DNA of 64,000 nucleotides from Paraburkholderia franconis (GTDB lineage: Bacteria > Pseudomonadota > Gammaproteobacteria > Burkholderiales > Burkholderiaceae): assembly GCF_009362735.1 (NCBI RefSeq), contig NZ_WHNP01000005.1:270378-334377 (forward strand). The letters run 5' to 3'. The notes under the pieces were generated by a model. It made no database searches. It saw only the letters and a program-made list of their open reading frames with translations, and had not been told where the DNA came from. Positions 44,977-54,006 of this stretch are shown here, in pieces (position 1 is the stretch's first letter; each line of letters opens with the position of its first letter). The position numbers and the translations under genes were made by a program.

Positions 44977-46385
44977 GCCGTCGCGCCCTGCACGGACGCG
45001 CGCTCGGCGCACTGCACGCGATGCGCCGCGCCATGCTGTTGGAGAAGCGCTTCGAAGCGCGCGCACTTCAATGCAAGTGGTGTCGGGAATTGAGGTTGCA
45101 GGCGCGCAAGCGCGCGGCCGAAACGCGCGAACGTCGCGAAGTCGCGCGGATAGTGCTCCGTATCGACGCCGGCGAAGCGGCCCTCGCTCTTCGCCGTATC
45201 GAGCAGCGCGCGCCAGCGATCGATCGGCGCATAGCCGATGCTCTCGACGCCATGCGAGAACAGCATCATGTCGATTTCGTCGAATGCGGGCTGCGTCTGC
45301 AGATAACGCTGCAACGCATCCGCCGAAGACTCGACGCAGAACAGCAGCCAGAACGGCAGCGCGTGAAGACGCATGGTGGTGAGCGGTTCCATCAGCAGGA
45401 ACGAATCGACGACGAGCCTGCGCGGAACGATGCCCACGTCGCGATACCAGTCGCGATACACGGCTGCCGTCACGAAGCTCAGGCTCTCGGGCTCCTCGTA
45501 GCGGATCTCCACGATCCGCCATCGCATCTGCGCGGCCAGCCATTCGATGTCGCGCATCAGCCGTTCGTCGAAGCCCCACTCGGCTTCGGGCGCGATGTCG
45601 TTGGGCGCAGGCGGCGCCCAGTGCGTGCGTTTGCTGCCGTAGCGCGCGAGGCTCGCTTTCACGGATGGGCCGCCGTGCAGATAGTCGTCCTCGGTCGCGC
45701 CGCCCGTCGCGCCGAACTGATAGACGGAGCGCGAGCTCGTGCGCGTGACGGGCCATGCGCGCGTGCATGCGTTCACGTACAAGGTCCCGCCGGGCCGCAG
45801 GCTGCTCAGCAGAAACTCGCGATACGCAAGCGGCAGCGCGAGATGCTTCAGGCGGAAATAGTGCATCGCATGCAGCATCAGCCTGTCCTGATTCGGGTCC
45901 TGCATATGATGGACCGCGATGCGCTCGTCGGCGGCGAGCAACGCATCGACGATCGGGCGGCCTTCGTTGAAACCGCGCTGCGCGTCGTCGGGGTCGCTGA
46001 ACGGTGCGCGCACGGGGCACAGGAACGTCTGCGGCAGCCACGGAATCCGCAGCGCGGCCGCGAGATGAACCAGCGCGCCATTCGACGACCCGACGATGGC
46101 CGCATCGTATTGCCGTTGAGGATACAGTCCCGCGAGCCATTCGGCGATGCGTTCGATGTCCAGCTTGCGGACCTGACGCCGCCGTATCCCTTCCATCATG
46201 CCGCCGATGCTGTAGCAGCGTTCGCGGGCGCGCGGCGACAACCTGTTGGCGGAGGACATCAGCCAGTCCTGCACGCGCGACTTGCTCGGACTCACGAACG
46301 GCTTGCCGTGCAGCGTCGCGGCCAGCGCCTGCGCCATGCCGGCCGCCGAATCGAAACGGGCAATGCCGCGCGGCGCCTTGTTCAT
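44973..46385 (-). CDS. Unknown 470-aa protein in a coupled operon with two hydrolases
   Basis: 470 aa from the ATG at 46385. No family I recognise. Features: AAIVGSSNGALVHLAAAL near 117 (a GxSxG-like SSNGA), then SLRPGGTLYVNACTRAWP in mid-chain, and a Trp/Tyr-rich second half (DWYRDVGIVPRRL). No signal peptide or membrane helix. It overlaps its upstream neighbour by 4 nt and its downstream one by 4 nt, so all three proteins probably act together, perhaps on a lipid or ester. Confidence 0.75.
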   Translation of the reverse strand: MNKAPRGIARFDSAAGMAQALAATLHGKPFVSPSKSRVQDWLMSSANRLSPRARERCYSIGGMMEGIRRRQVRKLDIERIAEWLAGLYPQRQYDAAIVGSSNGALVHLAAALRIPWLPQTFLCPVRAPFSDPDDAQRGFNEGRPIVDALLAADERIAVHHMQDPNQDRLMLHAMHYFRLKHLALPLAYREFLLSSLRPGGTLYVNACTRAWPVTRTSSRSVYQFGATGGATEDDYLHGGPSVKASLARYGSKRTHWAPPAPNDIAPEAEWGFDERLMRDIEWLAAQMRWRIVEIRYEEPESLSFVTAAVYRDWYRDVGIVPRRLVVDSFLLMEPLTTMRLHALPFWLLFCVESSADALQRYLQTQPAFDEIDMMLFSHGVESIGYAPIDRWRALLDTAKSEGRFAGVDTEHYPRDFATFARFGRALARLQPQFPTPLALKCARFEALLQQHGAAHRVQCAERASVQGATA

Positions 46386-47347
46386 GGTCGTTCGGCCTCG
46401 GTTGCAAAAGTGTGCGTGCCTGCCGTCAGGAATGGCGCGACCGCCAGCGCAAATGCGTGCGGATAGACGTAGTTCAACGTGTGCGTGCCTCCCTCGATCA
46501 CAGCAAGCGTTCCGCGCGGGACGAGCCGCGCGACGGTGGCCGCCCATTCGAGCGGCACCACGGCGTCGCGCGTGCCGGCCACGACCAGCGTCGGCGCAGC
46601 AACATGCGGCAGCCGCTCTTCGATCCTGTCGCGAATCACGATACGCATCGTCGCGAACGCGCGGCGCAGGCCGGCCTTCGCGTAGTCGATGCGTCCCGTT
46701 GCGGCGGGCGAGCGCATCTGCTCACGCCGGCCGTTGACGAGATCGCGATACGCCTGCTTGATGAGCGTGCGCGCGTTGGGGTCGGTGGTCGGACCTTGCA
46801 GGACGAGCCGGTCGACGACATCTGGATGACGGCACGCAAGATCGGTGATGATCTGGCAGCCGAACGAATTGCCGACAAACGCCGCCCTTTCGACTCCGAG
46901 CGCCCGCAGCCAGTCGCGCAACGCGTCGGCGAGTTGCGCAAGCGACAACGTCCGCGAGTGGCTGCCGTCGATCAGACGGCTTTCGCCGAAACCCGGCAGG
47001 TCCGGCGCGAGCACGCGAAAGTGACGGCCCAGCGCGCTCGCAAGCGGCTCCATATAGCGGCTCGATATCACAAGGCCGTGGACCAGCACGACGGGCATCG
47101 TCTGCTGCCTCATGGCCGGTCCGGGATGCACGCGATGAAACATCCGGCTGCGGCCGACCTCCGTATAGACGCCGCCGATGCCCGCAGCGCGGCTGGCCCC
47201 GCTCAGCGCGGGCGTGGCCTCGAGCCGGCGCCACGCGAGCGCGAGCCAGGCGCCGCCGAGCGCGATGCAGACGGCCAGGCAGACAGGAAGAAGTTGCAAC
47301 GTCTTGTGTCCGTTGAAGAGCGGTAGCGGCACGCGTCGGTGAGGCAT
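46382..47347 (-). CDS. Alpha/beta fold hydrolase, membrane anchored
   Basis: 321 aa. N-terminal membrane helix (LLPVCLAVCIALGGAWLAL) then an alpha/beta hydrolase: VVLVHGLVISSRYM, APDLPGFGES, nucleophile Ser in FVGNSFGCQI, acid in VVAGTRDAVVP, and His in EGGTHTLNYV. First gene of the coupled operon. Esterase, lipase or haloalkane dehalogenase-like activity is possible. Confidence 0.87.
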   Translation of the reverse strand: MPHRRVPLPLFNGHKTLQLLPVCLAVCIALGGAWLALAWRRLEATPALSGASRAAGIGGVYTEVGRSRMFHRVHPGPAMRQQTMPVVLVHGLVISSRYMEPLASALGRHFRVLAPDLPGFGESRLIDGSHSRTLSLAQLADALRDWLRALGVERAAFVGNSFGCQIITDLACRHPDVVDRLVLQGPTTDPNARTLIKQAYRDLVNGRREQMRSPAATGRIDYAKAGLRRAFATMRIVIRDRIEERLPHVAAPTLVVAGTRDAVVPLEWAATVARLVPRGTLAVIEGGTHTLNYVYPHAFALAVAPFLTAGTHTFATEAERP

Positions 47348-47414
47348 GCATGCGTCGGTGCCGCATGGGAATCAATGATGTGAGCAATTGCTGTTCCTGC
47401 TGCAACGCATGCGA

Positions 47415-47640
47415 TCAAGGCGTTTCCGTATCGACCTGCCGCGACGCGTACGACCGTTCCGCGAAACCGATTGCCATCGTCAGCGACGCATTCTTGACGA
47501 CGTTCATGTACTGTCCGGCGAGCGGCGACGTCGCAATCCGTATCGCCCGCGGCAGCACGACATGCCGAAAGGTTGCAAGCGGCGTGAGCCCGAGCGCAGC
47601 GGCCGCCTGATACTGCGCTTGGACGACGCCACGAATGCCT
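47415..47640 (-). pseudogene. Fragment of an amino-acid ABC transporter permease
   Basis: Minus strand encodes GIRGVVQAQYQAAAALG, TPLATFRHVVLPRAIRI, and AGQYMNVVKNASLTMAIG, the EAA loop and following helix of HisM/GlnP-type permeases. It begins abruptly at about 47640 and after AIGFAERS ends in unrelated residues and a stop at 47415. About 75 codons remain of a roughly 220-codon gene. Confidence 0.7.
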
Positions 47641-47645
47641 AACCG

Positions 47646-48032
47646 CTAAAGCTGGGCTTCGATGGCGGCCTTGTCGATGACCGACCATACTTCCTTGATC
47701 TTGTCTGCGTGGAATTCATAGAACACGTTCTCGGCAAACGAGACTCGCTTGCCATTCACGGGTAGGCCAAGAAATACGCCCCGTGGCGCGCAGTCGAATT
47801 GCAATCGGCTTGCGATTAAGGGCGGATCGCAGACCAGCAACTGAATGTTGAAGCAAAGATCCGGGATTTCCGCGAAGTCTCGCTCCAGCATCACGCGATA
47901 ACCCGCCAAGCCGATCCGTTTGCCATTGTGAATAGCGTCATCGTGAACGAACCGTCCGAGGCCCGGCCAGTCCTGCCTGTTCAGGCATGCAATGTAATCC
48001 CGGTAGATGGCGGGCAGACGCGTTTCGATCAT
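47646..48032 (-). CDS. SnoaL-like (ester cyclase-type) protein
   Basis: 128 aa from the ATG at 48032, chosen because AAGGAG sits 8 nt away (an ATG 6 nt upstream is too close). NTF2-like fold: YRDYIACLNRQDWPGLGRFV, then DAIHNGKRIGLAGYRVML, and NVFYEFHADKIKEVWSVID. These proteins catalyse aldol-type cyclisations or are uncharacterised hydrolase-like. It starts next to the ABC-permease relic. Confidence 0.8.
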   Translation of the reverse strand: MIETRLPAIYRDYIACLNRQDWPGLGRFVHDDAIHNGKRIGLAGYRVMLERDFAEIPDLCFNIQLLVCDPPLIASRLQFDCAPRGVFLGLPVNGKRVSFAENVFYEFHADKIKEVWSVIDKAAIEAQL

Positions 48033-48111
48033 GGCCATGGCTCCTTGCTCGTGCGATGTCCCTGAGCAAGGAATCTTGCCGACGTGCATTGCCCGAATCA
48101 AGTGACGCGTT

Positions 48112-50640
48112 CTACGCACTCTCCAGCTGCGCGAGAACCGCATCGCAACTGTGCCGCATGTGTTCCGTCAGCCGTTCGGCAGGCTGCGGTCTCGCCAGCA
48201 GGTAGCCCTGTCCCTGGTGACAGCCCACGTCTTGCAGGAACGCGAGCTGCTCCGGCGTCTCCACGCCTTCCATCACCACATCGAGGCCGAGCGCGCGCCC
48301 CATCACGACGACCGCGCGGATGATCGCGCGATCCGGATTGTGCGCGTCGCTGCTGCCGAGAAACGAGCGATCGATCTTCAGCGTATCGACGGGCAGATCC
48401 TTCAGATACGCGAGCGACGAGTAGCCCGTGCCGAAGTCGTCGATTGCAAGGCTCACGCGCCGCGCGACCAGCTCGCGCAACAGCGTGCCGATCTCTTCGC
48501 GCGTATTCATCGCCATGCTCTCGATCAGTTCGAGTTGCAGGCGCTCGGGCGGCAGCGCCGTCTCGCTGAGAATGGCGGACAGGTCGCCCAGGAACTCGTC
48601 GGTGAGGCACTGACGCGCCGACAGGTTTACGGCGATACGGCCGAACTCGATGCCCGCATCCAGCCACGCGCGCGCCTGCCGGCACGCCTCGCGGAGCACC
48701 CAGCGGCCGAGCGGCACGATCAGCGTCGACTGCTCGGCGATGCCGATGAATTCGCCGGGCGGCACGAGCCCGCGATGCGGGTGGCGCCAGCGCAACAGCG
48801 CTTCGACGCCGACGACGCGGCCGTTCGACAGGTCGTACTGCGGCTGGTAGTACAGGCAGAATTCGTTCTGCTCGAGCGCGCGGTGCAGTTCGCCGAGCGT
48901 TTCGAGCTGCGCGATCGCCGACGACGTCATGTTGCTCTCGAAGAACTGGAACACGTTGCGTCCACGGCTCTTCGCGCCGTACATCGCCTGATCGGCGCGC
49001 ATCATCAGTTGCTCGGCCTGCACGCCGTCGTCCGGATAGATGCTGATGCCGATGCTCGGCGTGGTGAAGATCTCGCGTCCACCGAGGTCGATGGCCTGCC
49101 CCACCGAGTCGAGCAGCATTCCCGCAAGATGGCCCACATCGCGGACATCGTTGAAGTCTTCCAGCACGAGCGCAAATTCATCGCCGCCGAGCCGCGCCAC
49201 GGTATCGCTTTCGCGCAGACCGGCGCGCAGCCGCTCGGCCACCACTTTGAGCACCTTGTCGCCGGCGCTATGGCCGAGCGTGTCGTTCACCAGCTTGAAG
49301 CGGTCGAGGTCGAGACACATCACGGCGAACTTGCGTCTGCTGCGGCCCGCATGAATGATCGCCCGCTCGAGCCGCTCCTCGAACAGCACGCGATTCGCGA
49401 GCCCCGTCAATACATCGTGCGTCGCGAGGTAGCGCAGCCGCTCTTCCGTCTGACGTCGCTGCGTGATGTCGGAGAAGATGCCCGCGTAGTGCGAAATCTC
49501 GCCGTGGTTGTTGCGAATGCTCGTGATGGTCAGATACTCGAGATACAGCTCGCCGTTCTTGCGGCGGTTCCAGATCTCCCCTTGCCAGTGCCCGTCGGAT
49601 TCGAGCGAGCGCCACAGCTCCACATAGAAGCCGGGCGGCTGATGACCCGAGTTCAGCAGGCTCGCGTCGCGCCCGAGCACCTCTTCTTGCGTATAGCCCG
49701 TGAGACGCGTGAACGCCTGATTCACGCGCTCGATCTTCGCGTTGCGGTCGGTCACCATGATGCCTTCGAGCGCCGACTCGAACACGCGGTCCGCCATCCG
49801 CAGACTGAAGCGTGCCTGGCCGAGCGCCTCGTCGCGCTCGCGCACCGCGTTTTGCAGCTCGCTGACGTACTCGTCTTCGATGTTCTGCAGAAGGTCCGCG
49901 AAACTGAGCAATCCGGCGAGGCGTCCGTCGCCGTCACACACGCCGACATGACGGATATGCCGCTGCAGCATCAGGCGCTGCGCGGCGTACAGGCTCTGCG
50001 TCGCCGCAAGCGACTGCAACGGACGGCTCGCCTGATCACCGACCGCGCCGTCGAGCCGGTCGTTCACGATCAGACGCAACACGTCGCGCTCGGTCAGGAT
50101 GCCGTGCTCGCCGTCGTCATACTCGACGACGACGGCATCGAGCTTGCGGGCCCGCATCTGCGCGATCGTATCGCGCAGCGGTTGATGCGCCGGCACCGCG
50201 ACGTGCGGGTGCACGTGAATCGATTCGATCGGCTTCAGGCGCAGGAAAAATTCCGCGCCCTGGTTCACAATCACGTCCGTCTGCGTCAGCACGCCGATGC
50301 AGGCGCCGTCCCTGACCACGCCGAAGTGACGAATGCCCGACTGCTTGAAACGGACGGCCGCTTCGCCGAGCGGCGTGCCCGCATCGAGCGTGAGAAGCGG
50401 CGCGCTCATCACGTCGCCGATCGGGCGATCGAGTGCATCGGCATCCTCGCCGGCGGCGAGCGCGTCCTGTTCCGTCCAGATGCCGACGGGCATGCCGTTG
50501 TCGATCACGACGATCGAGCTGCAACGTTCCGCGAAGATGCGCCGCGCGACTTCGCGCACGGGCGTGGCAGGGGTGCACGTCACCATCGGACGCGCGATGA
50601 GGCGTGAAACGGGAATAGCGTAGCTGCTCGTGTTTATCAT
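48112..50640 (-). CDS. CBS-PAS-GGDEF-EAL cyclic-di-GMP signalling protein
   Basis: 842 aa. Order: four CBS repeats over about 1-265 (SSIVVIDNGMPVGIWTEQDA, then GIRHFGVVRDGACIGVLT), a PAS domain (about 290-400), GGDEF (LGGDEFALVLEDF, the active motif intact), and EAL (EALLRWRHP, ELIESMAM, IDDFGTGYSSLAYLK, MEGVET) with the metal-binding acids. It could both make and degrade cyclic di-GMP, with ligand input through CBS and PAS. No signal peptide or membrane helix, so soluble. Its stop lies 79 nt upstream of the SnoaL-like gene's ATG, on the same strand. Confidence 0.94.
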   Translation of the reverse strand: MINTSSYAIPVSRLIARPMVTCTPATPVREVARRIFAERCSSIVVIDNGMPVGIWTEQDALAAGEDADALDRPIGDVMSAPLLTLDAGTPLGEAAVRFKQSGIRHFGVVRDGACIGVLTQTDVIVNQGAEFFLRLKPIESIHVHPHVAVPAHQPLRDTIAQMRARKLDAVVVEYDDGEHGILTERDVLRLIVNDRLDGAVGDQASRPLQSLAATQSLYAAQRLMLQRHIRHVGVCDGDGRLAGLLSFADLLQNIEDEYVSELQNAVRERDEALGQARFSLRMADRVFESALEGIMVTDRNAKIERVNQAFTRLTGYTQEEVLGRDASLLNSGHQPPGFYVELWRSLESDGHWQGEIWNRRKNGELYLEYLTITSIRNNHGEISHYAGIFSDITQRRQTEERLRYLATHDVLTGLANRVLFEERLERAIIHAGRSRRKFAVMCLDLDRFKLVNDTLGHSAGDKVLKVVAERLRAGLRESDTVARLGGDEFALVLEDFNDVRDVGHLAGMLLDSVGQAIDLGGREIFTTPSIGISIYPDDGVQAEQLMMRADQAMYGAKSRGRNVFQFFESNMTSSAIAQLETLGELHRALEQNEFCLYYQPQYDLSNGRVVGVEALLRWRHPHRGLVPPGEFIGIAEQSTLIVPLGRWVLREACRQARAWLDAGIEFGRIAVNLSARQCLTDEFLGDLSAILSETALPPERLQLELIESMAMNTREEIGTLLRELVARRVSLAIDDFGTGYSSLAYLKDLPVDTLKIDRSFLGSSDAHNPDRAIIRAVVVMGRALGLDVVMEGVETPEQLAFLQDVGCHQGQGYLLARPQPAERLTEHMRHSCDAVLAQLESA

Positions 50641-50904
50641 CGACTGGCTCAGAGCGGCGAACCTTCGCAGACGTCTGCATCACACGCACGCCGGCAAAGC
50701 CCGGCGGCCTCGCAGGTTCACTGCTGCATCGACGGGGTCTGCGGACGCCCAACGGAAATGACACTTCAACCCGTCTCTTGACGACAGATCGAGTGCAAAA
50801 CCTGAGCGGCAGAATGTCGCACGAGAGCGCGCACAGCCATGCTCGTTAAGAGCCCGCACACGTCGCAGGCTCACAAGCGCCGCATCAAGGCAGCATCAAA
50901 GCAA

Positions 50905-51495
50905 TCAGATGATCAGACGGGAAATCTTCGAGCCTTCGAGCGACACGCCCGCCATCAATCCGCCGTTCGTCAGCACGAAGGCTTCGACGGGGCTCGTCGC
51001 CGTCGACGTATCGACGTTGCCGTTCGCGCCGACCTTCAGCACCGCGACGGTCGCATCGACGCCCGCCGCCCAGCCCTGGCTGCGCGTGAAGCTGTTGAGC
51101 GCGTCGTCCGTCATGAACAGCATGATGATCGCCTTCGACTGCGCGCCGATCTGCAAGCCGAACGACGCCGCCGTGATGCTGTAGTAGCCCGACGTCTGTC
51201 CGCCGATGCGCAGCGCGCCCTGCCCGTACTGTCCGCCGAACCAGAAGCCCGCCGAGATCACCGAAGGAAACACGAGCATGCCGCGCGCCTTGTCGGCAAG
51301 TTCGCGCGAGCCGCCGATGGTATTGAAAAGACGAGTGAGCGTCGCGTTGACGTCGGCGTCGATCGACTGGCGCTTGCCGGCGTTCGCTTCAGGCGTCGCA
51401 TCCGACGACGGCCCCGTTGTCGTGCAGCCCGCAAGCGACAGGCCGCTCGTGGCGACTGCGGCAGTGGTCATGGCGAGGAATCGGCGGCGGCGCAT
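50905..51495 (-). CDS. SYLF-domain lipoprotein (YSC84-like)
   Basis: 196 aa from the ATG at 51495, with GGGAGAA upstream. An RRRRF Tat-type start and lipobox LSLAGC give an exported lipoprotein. The domain contains GMLVFPSVISAGFWFGG, GYYSITAASFGLQIGAQ, then AFVLTNGGLMAGVSLEG, the SYLF lipid-binding fold. Function in bacteria unclear; likely binds lipid in the envelope. The 13-bp minisatellite lies directly upstream. Confidence 0.88.
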   Translation of the reverse strand: MRRRRFLAMTTAAVATSGLSLAGCTTTGPSSDATPEANAGKRQSIDADVNATLTRLFNTIGGSRELADKARGMLVFPSVISAGFWFGGQYGQGALRIGGQTSGYYSITAASFGLQIGAQSKAIIMLFMTDDALNSFTRSQGWAAGVDATVAVLKVGANGNVDTSTATSPVEAFVLTNGGLMAGVSLEGSKISRLII

Positions 51496-51609
51496 TGTTT
51501 TCTCCCTTGCAAGTCCGAATTTTTGTCGCGACGGCGGCTCCGTCCTTGCGTCGGCAGAGGACGGCCCTACTTGATGACAGCGAATGCGTCGCCGGAGTTC
51601 CATCGGGGA

Positions 51610-51724
51610 CAGGCATGGGGTACCTGCATTGGACACCTGCATTGGACACCTGCATCGGGAACCTGCATCGGGCACCTGCATCGGGAACCGGCATCGGGCA
51701 CCGGCATCGAGCACCTGCATTGCG
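51610..51724. repeat. 13-bp minisatellite upstream of the SYLF gene
   Basis: Units of the type cctgcatcgggca recur every 13 nt, with copies starting at 51623, 51636, 51649, 51662, 51675, 51688, 51701 and 51714, plus a degenerate copy at 51610. Because 13 is not a multiple of three, the repeat is not coding in either strand. It ends 175 nt before the divergent PTS-IIA gene. Confidence 0.93.
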
Positions 51725-51898
51725 CGCCATCGAAAGCCCCCACGGCCGCGCAGCGCCCGACCGCAATCATCGTTTCGCGCCAGTTGGCGCGCGGTGCGGC
51801 ACCCCGCATTCCGCGAGCGCACCGCTCACGACTTTTTTATTCGGCTTTAATGCGGATCGCGCTACGCTAATGATCTTGTCAAGGTCTGGAGAGAGGGC

Positions 51899-52855
51899 AT
51901 GACGAAGACAAGTGCCATTCTGCGCGCGATTTTCGGCGTCCACCGTGCCCGCGCGGATGCCGCGCGGCGGCACGCGGCGGTGCGCAGCGTGATGATGCGC
52001 GTGACGCTCGACGCGCAGCACGTCACGCCTTTGCGGCGCGCGCTCACCCGCGACTGCGCGGGCCAGCCCTGGACGATCCGTATCGCGACATTGCCGCATA
52101 CCGAGCGCGTGCAACTGTCGCTGTATCTGCCGAAGGACGCCGTCAACGGCGCCATCGCACAAGTGACACGCATCGCGCCCGCCGCGCAATTCGGCCATCT
52201 GTTCGAGATTCCCGAAACGCCGACGGACGGCTGGCGCGACCTGCTGCGCGCGACATCCTGGACGCACGCGGCCAACGCGCTGCGCGCGGCGCGGCAACCG
52301 TCCGTCAGCGACGACGTCGAGTCGCTCGACCGCCTGCTGAATCCCGGCAACGTGCTGCTCGATGTGAGCATCGCGGATCGCGCCGCGCTCTTCGCGCGGC
52401 TCGGCGATCTGTGCGAAACGCGCTACGGCGTACCGGCGCATGAAGTGGTCGCGGGACTGGACGCGCGCGAAGCACTGGGCTCGACGGGCCTCGGACAAGG
52501 CGTGGCCGTGCCGCACAGCCAGATCGCGGGCCTGCGCAACTCGGTCGTCGTGTACGTGCGCCCCGCCGTGCCGTTCGATTTCGACGCGCCCGATGCGAAG
52601 CCCGTCAGCGACGTGATCGCGCTGCTCGTGCCCGAAGGCGCGAACACGACGCACCTGAACCTGCTCGCCGATGTCGCGCAGCGCTTTTGCGATCAGCACT
52701 TTCGCGAGCGCCTGCGTGGATGCGGCAGCGCGAATGAAGTTTGCCGCCTGTTCGGCGGCGGTGCCGAAGGCGACGGCACGCTCACGCCGTCGTTGACGCC
52801 GATGCAGCGTCCGGCTGGCGGCAACGGCGCATCGGTGGCGCGTCAGAGGGCGTAG
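51899..52855 (+). CDS. Protein with C-terminal PTS EIIA (PtsN/fructose-type) domain
   Basis: 318 aa from ATG 51899, preceded by GGAGAGAGG. The N-terminal 125 residues are a regulatory or unknown region; the second half is a IIA domain with GSTGLGQGVAVPHSQIAGL, where His204 in VAVPHS is the phosphorylation site, then VIALLVPEGANTTHL. Nitrogen-type PTS IIA proteins regulate potassium uptake and metabolism; this one is larger than PtsN because of the N-terminal part. Confidence 0.82.
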   Translation: MTKTSAILRAIFGVHRARADAARRHAAVRSVMMRVTLDAQHVTPLRRALTRDCAGQPWTIRIATLPHTERVQLSLYLPKDAVNGAIAQVTRIAPAAQFGHLFEIPETPTDGWRDLLRATSWTHAANALRAARQPSVSDDVESLDRLLNPGNVLLDVSIADRAALFARLGDLCETRYGVPAHEVVAGLDAREALGSTGLGQGVAVPHSQIAGLRNSVVVYVRPAVPFDFDAPDAKPVSDVIALLVPEGANTTHLNLLADVAQRFCDQHFRERLRGCGSANEVCRLFGGGAEGDGTLTPSLTPMQRPAGGNGASVARQRA

Positions 52856-52910
52856 CGCCGGCGTGCCTGGCCTTTGCGCGCCTGCATTGTGAGTCGCGCG
52901 TCGGGCGCGT

Positions 52911-53474
52911 TCACTCCCAACGTCCTTCGTGGTGGCTTTCCGCTGCTGCGACGCGCAACGTTTCCTGCGTGCGTCTGAACACACTCGGCGGCACGCTCGG
53001 CGAGTCTTCCGCGAGCCTGTCGAGCGTCTCGCGAACCGCGCTCACATAGAGGCCGTCGCGCGAGCCGGGATCGCCCGCGTAAATCGCTTCCAGTTGACGC
53101 CGCACGGCACCATAACGCGCGCCCGCCGAGCGATGTTCTTCGGCCCGTTCCGCGTAGCGCATGAACGTCTGCAACGCCGCCGACACGGCCGCCGCAATGC
53201 TCACCATTCCGACCACGAGCCGTGCCCAAGGCGAGTCCGCTGACGCCACCAGCGACAGAAACACCGTCGTGCCAACCACAGCCGAAATGGCCGTCACGCC
53301 GATGCCGAACAGGCGGTTGCGCGCGGCCAGCAGATCGGCCATGTCGTAATGGCTCTTCTGCGATTCGCGCGCGCGGCGTATCCATTTCAGCAGCAGCTCG
53401 TCTTCGCTGACGGGCGGCCTGTACCCGGCCCGCGCGCCCGAACCGGATTTCGCTTGCGTATCGACCATCGTCAT
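52911..53474 (-). CDS. SLATT/DUF4231-like two-helix membrane protein
   Basis: 187 aa from the ATG at 53474 (GAGAGG upstream). A conserved-looking helix (DELLLKWIRRARESQKSHYD), then two membrane helices (LFGIGVTAISAVVGTTVFL and LVVGMVSIAAAVSAALQTF), then RYAERAEEHRSAGARYGAVR and an amphipathic C-terminus. This matches SLATT proteins, predicted 2TM pore-forming effectors in antiphage or nucleotide-signalled systems. No nucleotidyltransferase partner is adjacent. Confidence 0.72.
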   Translation of the reverse strand: MTMVDTQAKSGSGARAGYRPPVSEDELLLKWIRRARESQKSHYDMADLLAARNRLFGIGVTAISAVVGTTVFLSLVASADSPWARLVVGMVSIAAAVSAALQTFMRYAERAEEHRSAGARYGAVRRQLEAIYAGDPGSRDGLYVSAVRETLDRLAEDSPSVPPSVFRRTQETLRVAAAESHHEGRWE

Positions 53475-53688
53475 GCCTGCCGCCTCTCTTCGACAAGGAA
53501 AGACCAGCATAGCATCGTGCGGTGCGGCATGGCCCTTGCGTGTGGGGCATGCATCGACGTCGAATCCATGTCGCCTCGACCTCGTGTCAACCGCATGCAG
53601 GGCCCCGTCGCAACGCACAAGCGCGAAACGCGGAGTTCACGCAGGCGCAGCGGACACGGTACGATGACAGGATTCGTGGGAGCAAGTA

Positions 53689-53916
53689 ATGCCTGTGTAC
53701 GACTATGAGTGCGCCGACTGTGGCGCGTTTGAAGCAGTGCGGCGTATCGCGCAGCGCGACGAAGCAGCCGACTGTCCCCGTTGCGGAAGCCCCGCCGAAC
53801 GCGTGCGAATCGGCGCGCCCGCGCTGCTCGGCGGTTCGTCGGCGTCGGGTGGCGCCGCGTCCGATGGCGAGGGCGGTTACGGCATGCGGCATCGCGGCTG
53901 CACGTGCTGCCCTTGA
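53689..53916 (+). CDS. FmdB-family zinc ribbon
   Basis: 75 aa. A CxxC-x17-CxxC ribbon (C8, C11, C29, C32; PVYDYECADCGAF, DCPRCGSPAERVR), the FmdB/DUF1610 family near formamidase and other operons. A flexible Gly/Ser tail follows and ends CTCCP, two more Cys pairs. SD GGGAGC. Likely a small zinc protein; function unknown. Confidence 0.85.
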   Translation: MPVYDYECADCGAFEAVRRIAQRDEAADCPRCGSPAERVRIGAPALLGGSSASGGAASDGEGGYGMRHRGCTCCP

Positions 53917-54006
53917 GCCCATGAGCGGCACGCGAACAGGCCGCGCGTTATCCGCGCTATCGGTCGATAGGCGCGGCCGTCAACCATCACGCCAGAAGGA
54001 CGTGTC

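Noticed and set aside
46004..47326. 440-aa plus-strand ORF
   Set aside because: Antisense to two coupled hydrolase-operon genes with intact motifs.
48151..50607. 818-aa plus-strand ORF
   Set aside because: Antisense to the GGDEF/EAL gene; His/Arg/Gln-rich, no domain.
51567..51809. Repetitive minus-strand peptide (CRCPMQVPDAG type)
   Set aside because: Translation of the 13-bp minisatellite, open by chance in GC-rich DNA.
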